Assembly (NCBI RefSeq): GCF_000328475.2
Contig: NC_026482.1
Location: 62,001 to 126,000 of the forward strand
From: Mycosarcoma maydis
Lineage: Eukaryota; Basidiomycota; Ustilaginomycetes; Ustilaginales
Direction of reading: 5' to 3'
DNA length: 64,000 nt
In this document: positions 59,134 through 64,000 of the stretch, piece after piece
Layout of the letters: every line of letters begins with the position of its first letter
Position numbering within the stretch: position 1 is the first letter of the stretch
Notes under the pieces: generated by a model
Database searches by the model: none
What the model was told of the DNA's origin: nothing
Seen by the model: only the letters and a program-made list of their open reading frames with translations
Made by a program: the position numbers and the translations under genes

Positions 59134-61233
59134 ATGTCGCGCCTGATTCCAGGCGATGCATCGCTCACCATAACGCGCCTGCTCATTCTCATAGTCTGGG
59201 GCGTGGTCCCTCTCAGCTGGCTTGCCCTTCTCTCGCGCGCACTCCGCTACTATCTAGATCACTATACAAGCTACTCGATTGACGCCGCGGTCTGGAACTG
59301 GGTCGTCAAACATTCGCCATTGACCGTCACACGAGTCTGGGCTCATCTCCTCTCACCACGCTGGCGTTGGGCTTCGAATCTCGTCTACTCTTATTGCGCA
59401 CTAGAGGCAGCCTTCTCGCTGTATTACTTGCATTTGGCTAGACGTATTCAACGACCAGGCCCACGACCGCTGTACGGTCGACGCTTCTTGCGCAGTGTCT
59501 TTGCACAGGCACTTGAAGCCGGCCTCAAACCAGCTTCAGAAGACATCACGCACGAGTCGAAGCTGTCTTATACAAGCGCTGTTTCTGCATCCCCCACCGC
59601 TGCATCCAATAGCACTGCAGGACCTGTTTCAAGTGGTATCCATGGTCAATCTACAACGTCACCGTCCGAGTTGAACGAAAGTTCGGCACCAAGTCATGTA
59701 CGACAGAGGCTTGGCAGGTTGCGAGCAGCGAGCTTCGTTCCGCAATTCGTCGCCGCGCCCATCTCGGAGGACGACCCGCGCGCTATCAAGTTTCAGGAGA
59801 GCCAAGCCAAGTGGTTCTTTAGCGTACCACCTGAGCAGATCACACGTAGAGAGGTGATGCATTGGCTGGCATGGTCACTTTTCGCAACCGAGCTCGAGAC
59901 ACTCGAAGCTGAGAGGGACGCCGTCAGTTCTCTCACCAATGGTGAAAATGCTGGTGTTCAATCAGGATCACATGTCCCTCCGGTCTGGAACGGCATAGAC
60001 TCTGCAACGCCATCTACGTACAGCTCACCCCTTCCGCGATCGACCTCGACGTTTGGTGGTCCATCCCCCTCCTTCTCGATTGGCCCATCAGGTACAGACG
60101 CCCCGACCGAGGAGAAAGAAGATGTTAGGGGAGTACGCGCCAAAGAGGGAGAGTGGGATCCGACCAAGGGCGACCGGCTTGCATTCCTGGAATACTGTCT
60201 GGAGCTGCTCGAGACTCGTCAAGGCCGAAGCTATCCAGAGGATGCTCACGATGCGCATGTGCCAGCACGCGCCAAGCAGCCTGAGCATGCACGAGACAAG
60301 ATTGCCGCGAAACGTGGACCACGCATTCGGATGATGCGGCTCACGATCGACCCTGTGCGAGTTCGATGCAGGCCGTTGGCGTGTTATCTGGTGACAAACA
60401 CGCTTTCATACTTGACTATCCGACGTGCCATGCGTGGCGGATTTCAGATGTGTACTGAAGGTCGTCTCCCGTATCTGTACCGACCTGCACCCGATACTTG
60501 TACCTCGAACGGCGACAGACGTCTGGATACGACGCCCCTGGTCGTATTACACGGTCTTGGTATCGGTTTAGCCCAATACGCTTCGCTGGTCAGCTTCTTG
60601 CTGCACTCGCCCATCTTTGCACACCGACCAATCATGATTCTTCTTCAACCCAACATCTCTCAATCTATCCTGTCGCCGGCATTCCTGAAACCGTTCGGTC
60701 ATCACGAGACTACGTCGGCCTTCCGCTCGATTCTGGCGCGTCACAATTGGTCGTCGATCGATGTGCTCTCGCATTCGTACGGCTCGTTGGTACATTCGTG
60801 GCTGATCAAATCTTTGGCGTCTCGTGTTCGACGCAGTTGCTTCGTCGACCCGGTATGTTTTCAGCTCTGGGTACCGTTTGTTTGCTCCAACTTTCTCTAC
60901 AAGCGTGCCTCTACCCCGATCGAGCTTCTGATGCGATACTTTGTCGCGCGCGAGGTGGGGACGGCAAACACACTCTGTCGATACTTTGACTGGTCCAGTA
61001 ACATCCTTTGGCCACACGAGATCGAAAAGTTGCAAGACGGAAGGAGGACGAGGTTCTATCTGGCAGAAGACGATGCAATTCTGAGTGCCAAGGATACGTT
61101 GGAGTATCTAGTGGAATGTGGATGTCCGAGGCAAAACGTGCACTATGGAAAGCGCAAAGCTCACGGTGAGATGCTCATGCATGGGGGAGACGATTTCGAC
61201 AAGATTGTCGAGTGGTTGTCGATGGACATTTGA
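59134..61233 (+). CDS. Membrane-anchored alpha/beta hydrolase of unknown substrate
   Basis: 699 aa, single exon, ATG context aagATGtcg. Two hydrophobic segments at the N-terminus (about 16-40 LLILIVWGVVPLSWLALL, and about 88-108) suggest membrane anchoring. A disordered, acidic stretch (about 150-215 and 265-360) precedes the hydrolase fold, which begins near 465 with PLVVLHGLGIGLAQY (oxyanion region). The nucleophile elbow is LSHSYGS with Ser548. The candidate acid is Asp646 or Asp647 (YLAEDDAIL) and the candidate base His677 (KAHGEML). The elbow has His at the usual first Gly position, which some lipid-acting hydrolases tolerate. The fold fits a lipase, esterase or acyltransferase-like protein; substrate and pathway are not recognisable. 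It converges with VMA7 278 bp downstream. Confidence 0.83.
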   Translation: MSRLIPGDASLTITRLLILIVWGVVPLSWLALLSRALRYYLDHYTSYSIDAAVWNWVVKHSPLTVTRVWAHLLSPRWRWASNLVYSYCALEAAFSLYYLHLARRIQRPGPRPLYGRRFLRSVFAQALEAGLKPASEDITHESKLSYTSAVSASPTAASNSTAGPVSSGIHGQSTTSPSELNESSAPSHVRQRLGRLRAASFVPQFVAAPISEDDPRAIKFQESQAKWFFSVPPEQITRREVMHWLAWSLFATELETLEAERDAVSSLTNGENAGVQSGSHVPPVWNGIDSATPSTYSSPLPRSTSTFGGPSPSFSIGPSGTDAPTEEKEDVRGVRAKEGEWDPTKGDRLAFLEYCLELLETRQGRSYPEDAHDAHVPARAKQPEHARDKIAAKRGPRIRMMRLTIDPVRVRCRPLACYLVTNTLSYLTIRRAMRGGFQMCTEGRLPYLYRPAPDTCTSNGDRRLDTTPLVVLHGLGIGLAQYASLVSFLLHSPIFAHRPIMILLQPNISQSILSPAFLKPFGHHETTSAFRSILARHNWSSIDVLSHSYGSLVHSWLIKSLASRVRRSCFVDPVCFQLWVPFVCSNFLYKRASTPIELLMRYFVAREVGTANTLCRYFDWSSNILWPHEIEKLQDGRRTRFYLAEDDAILSAKDTLEYLVECGCPRQNVHYGKRKAHGEMLMHGGDDFDKIVEWLSMDI

Positions 61234-61511
61234 CCTTTGCTAATGCACGATAGATAGACGTTTCTTTGGCAGTGGTTGCGAGATTTGTATATGCACAAGT
61301 GTCGCTGATGGAGATGGGTTGGGTTGGAGCATATCAGTCTGAGCGTGTTCGCGAGTGCTACGTGTTCCGGGCTGCGTATCACGTATGGCGAGACTGATCA
61401 CAACGTTTGTCACTGCAATTCAAGAGTAGGAAGCGGATCTAATTGAGCCAGGGCTAGTGGGTGTGATTGGACGAAGGCGGAAAAAACGACGAGTGGAAAC
61501 CGATTACGGTG

Positions 61512-61956
61512 CTATTCTCCAAACAGCTTCTGTACGCGTTTCAGGACGCTATCCTTGGCCGGGTCGTACGGGTGGTCTTTGGCGGGGATCTCGAGGAGTG
61601 CAGGGAAGGCCTGCGTATACCTGTCCACAACGGGACGGATTTTTTCGGCGATGTGCTGGTTGATCAACAGAATAGCAATGTCTTTGCGTTCATTGGTAAA
61701 GTGATGGAAGCAAGACTCGATGTCCGAGACCGACGTTTTGTTATCGACGATCAGAAAGTTTTTGTCGCCCTTTTCATCGACGTTTCCGATTCCTGCCAGC
61801 AGCAGACCCGTCGTCGAGTCCTATCCAACAATCACCCAACAGCACAATCCGCAAAACAAACGTCAATCAGCCGAACCCCCACACTGCAACAACCACAAGA
61901 TGTCTACGTACCTCATCCGCAATCAGTGCTATCAGCGTTCGTTCCGCTGCCGACAT
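61512..61956 (-). CDS. VMA7: V-type ATPase subunit F (VMA7), 2 exons
   Basis: Exon 1 61956-61912 encodes [15 protein letters not shown]. The intron 61911-61821 (91 nt) starts GTACGT and ends ATAG. Exon 2 61820-61512 begins [18 protein letters not shown] and ends KRVQKLFGE with TAG. The 117-aa product has the family hallmarks: the [14 protein letters not shown] strand split by the intron, [28 protein letters not shown], and the C-terminal [20 protein letters not shown] segment. Subunit F sits in the central stalk of V1 and couples ATP hydrolysis to rotation, acidifying vacuoles and endosomes. Length agrees with yeast Vma7 (118 aa). The gene converges with the hydrolase gene and is divergent from the histone deacetylase gene. 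Confidence 0.96.
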
Positions 61957-62968
61957 GGTTGGATGTCGGCTACCGGTATGGATACCGGATACAACTCGTA
62001 GATGACCGTCTAAGTGGTTCGCTGCGTTTTGCGTTACACGTTTCTTGTCTGCAACCGATGCACACTCGTCGCTTCCCAAGACGTGGTTGTGCGTATCCAG
62101 AAAGCGATGGCGAGATACGCTTCCGCGATATCGACCTACATGTGGAGTGAGCAGTGAGTCTGAGTGCTGCTGCGAGCCTCCTTTTTTGAGCTCAGGTCAC
62201 GTGCTGCGCAGTGCCACAGACAGCCACAGCATCGCTCGCTCGAGCCAGCTCAAGCTCAAGCTCATCTGTACGGCACGTGGCGTGTGGTTTCATTCTATAT
62301 GTTAGGCCCTTATTACTGCCTCTCGTTCTTGCCTTATCTGCTGTTCACACGTGACCACAGCCTGCTGCACTGGCCGTCCATCCGTAATTGGCGATTCACA
62401 ATCACGAATAATCGTGAATTCACGATTGCACGTTCACATTCACGATTTCACGATTTCACATCTTTTTCAGATCGTGAATGTGAATCATCACGCACGACGA
62501 TCAACACGATTCGTGAATTTTGAAAAGATAGTTAAGTCTAAATGGTTATACACCAGTCGAAAATGTTCACGATTCGTGATTCGTGATTCGTGATTCACGA
62601 TTGCGACTCTGTGCTTTTCTGTGTTGGATTTGGGCCGAACGGATCACGGAAGTGGTCGAACGAGGAGAAAAAGAGGGTCCAGACCTCATTCCAGCCGCCA
62701 CGACCGAGACGACATCTTCTCAACTTAGCGCCGTCTACCTCGTGCCTTGGCTCCACCGCTGTTGGCTTAATCTGATCCAGCCCAGCCCAACGCGCGCACA
62801 ACTATCCGTGATCGTCTGCTTGCTAGCGCGACACATCTTGATCAGGAGGCCGAACGTCGTCAGTAGCAGCTTAGATCATCAGCCTCGAAAGCTCGCGGTG
62901 TTCCTTCTGCTTGTCCTGCGGTTCATCTACAAGTGCAAACGGACGCTTTGCGCCTCGCGTATGCCACC
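61957..62968. other. Divergent promoter region VMA7 / histone deacetylase
   Basis: 1.0 kb between divergent starts. It contains a degenerate heptamer cluster (62391-62480, both orientations), the mixed array at 62566-62600, and a pyrimidine-rich leader before 62969. Short frames here have no recognisable product. Confidence 0.55.
62566..62600. repeat. Mixed-orientation heptamer array, 5 units
   Basis: TTCACGA, then three TTCGTGA, then TTCACGA, all in one 7-bp register. The inner hexamer TCACGA is replaced by its exact reverse complement TCGTGA while the spacer T and the register stay fixed. Confidence 0.95.
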
Positions 62969-64000
62969 ATGTCGTCGACGTTTCTCGCGAGTAACTCGAT
63001 TGTCAACACGTACAACGGTACCTCTGCGTCTGGCGCGCCTCCGTCGGCGGACGAACCGTTGTTTGCGCCCATCTCGTCGTCTTCCAACCCGAATTCGTCG
63101 CGAGTATGCTACTTTTTCGACTCAGACATTGGCAACTACCACTACGGTCCTGGCCATCCGATGAAGCCTACGCGCATCCGAATGTGTCACTCGCTGGTGA
63201 TGAACTACGGTCTATACAAGCGCATGGAGATCTTCCGAGCCAAACCTGCCACGAAGCGCGAAATGTCGCAGTTCCATACGGACGAGTACGTCGAGTTTCT
63301 GAACCGAGTGACACCGGATAACGTGGACTCGTTTGTTCGAGAACAGGCCAAGTTCAACGTTGGCGACGACTGTCCCGTATTTGACGGCCTGTTCGAGTAC
63401 TGCTCGATCTCGGCGGGTGGGTCGATGGAGGGAGCCGCGAGGCTGTCGCGCGACAAATGCGATATCGCCATCAACTGGGCGGGCGGATTGCACCATGCCA
63501 AAAAGGGCGAAGCAAGCGGATTCTGCTACATCAACGATATCGTTCTCGGAATCCTCGAGTTGCTCCGCTACCATCCGCGTGTTCTGTACATCGACATTGA
63601 CGTGCACCACGGCGACGGTGTCGAAGAAGCGTTCTACACTACGGACCGCGTCATGACTTGCAGCTTTCACAAATACGGCGAGTTCTTCCCTGGCACAGGC
63701 GAACTAAGGGACATTGGCATCGGTAAAGGCAAGATGTACTCGTGCAATTTCCCGCTTCGCGACGGCATCACGGATGAGAGCTACAAAAGCGTGTTTGAAC
63801 CCGTCATCTCTCAGATCATGCAGCACTACCAGCCATCCGCGGTGGTGCTTCAGTGCGGTAGCGATTCGTTGGCGGGAGACAAGCTGGGATGTTTCAATCT
63901 ATCGATGCGAGGACATGCCAACTGCGTCGAGTACGTCAAGTCGTTCGGACTACCATTGCTGTTGTTGGGCGGAGGCGGATATACGATGCGCAACGTCAGT
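62969..64000 (+). CDS. RPD3: Class I histone deacetylase, RPD3/HDAC1 type (3' end outside window)
   Basis: 344 codons visible from ATG 62969 (perfect gccaccATG context); the frame is open at the right edge. After about 45 Ser/Pro-rich residues the deacetylase domain starts ([20 protein letters not shown]). Catalytic His175-His176 are in [19 protein letters not shown]. The zinc ligands are Asp211 and His213 ([11 protein letters not shown]) and Asp299 ([13 protein letters not shown]). The segment [18 protein letters not shown] and [17 protein letters not shown] match RPD3/HDAC1 better than HOS2/HDAC3. It removes acetyl groups from histone tails in Sin3-type corepressor complexes in the nucleus. 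In Ustilago maydis an RPD3-related enzyme (Hda1) controls developmental genes; whether this is its orthologue is inference. The missing part should hold the last catalytic Tyr and the tail. Confidence 0.95.
   Translation, partial: MSSTFLASNSIVNTYNGTSASGAPPSADEPLFAPISSSSNPNSSRVCYFFDSDIGNYHYGPGHPMKPTRIRMCHSLVMNYGLYKRMEIFRAKPATKREMSQFHTDEYVEFLNRVTPDNVDSFVREQAKFNVGDDCPVFDGLFEYCSISAGGSMEGAARLSRDKCDIAINWAGGLHHAKKGEASGFCYINDIVLGILELLRYHPRVLYIDIDVHHGDGVEEAFYTTDRVMTCSFHKYGEFFPGTGELRDIGIGKGKMYSCNFPLRDGITDESYKSVFEPVISQIMQHYQPSAVVLQCGSDSLAGDKLGCFNLSMRGHANCVEYVKSFGLPLLLLGGGGYTMRNVS

Noticed and set aside
61467..62150. 227-codon plus-strand frame
   Set aside because: It is antisense to VMA7, whose two minus-strand exons match the subunit F family along their full length.

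Overview
The window is nuclear DNA of a basidiomycete, most likely a smut fungus of the Ustilaginaceae (Ustilago/Sporisorium group). Reasons: GC-rich coding sequence, large mostly single-exon genes with long disordered Ser/Ala/Gln/Asp-rich stretches, a few short introns with GTAAGT- or GTACGT-like donors, strong gccaccATG start contexts, and housekeeping genes of clear fungal type. The species is inferred and cannot be fixed from the sequence alone.

Layout, left to right: (a) the 3' part of an unrecognised disordered protein (+), an assembly gap inside a poly-G tract, then the giant FMP27/Hobbit lipid-transfer protein (-). (b) An intron-containing tRNA-Gln (-) and a three-exon gene for an 88-aa prefoldin-like protein (+). 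(c) A trimethyllysine-dioxygenase-like enzyme (+) converging on a White-Collar-like PAS protein that lacks both LOV motif and zinc finger (-). (d) Cohesin SCC3/STAG (-), a DHHC palmitoyltransferase (+), RNA14/CstF77 (-), a ZNF830-like protein (+), STI1/Hop (+) and the sterol glucosyltransferase UGT51/ATG26 (-). (e) RPC31 of RNA polymerase III (+) and four-exon HEM2 (+). (f) A 4.4-kb gene-poor interval, a Zn2Cys6 regulator (+), another 3.8-kb gene-poor interval and a DHA2 drug/H+ antiporter (+). (g) A membrane-anchored alpha/beta hydrolase (+), two-exon VMA7 (-) and the 5' part of an RPD3-type histone deacetylase (+) that runs off the right edge.

The genes are mostly unrelated housekeeping functions (lipid transfer and sterol modification, cohesion, mRNA 3' processing, Pol III transcription, haem, vacuolar acidification, chaperoning, chromatin). 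I see no biosynthetic cluster and no transposon. Three protein genes (prefoldin-like, HEM2, VMA7) become visible only after splicing by eye. Several long open frames begin at non-ATG codons, and I moved those starts to the first sensible ATG.

The most striking non-genic signal is a family of 7-bp repeats (TTCACGA / TTCGTGA and ACTCACG variants). It recurs in many of the longer intergenic regions, from isolated palindromic copies to a perfect 19-unit array at 58528-58660, and I saw no array inside a gene.
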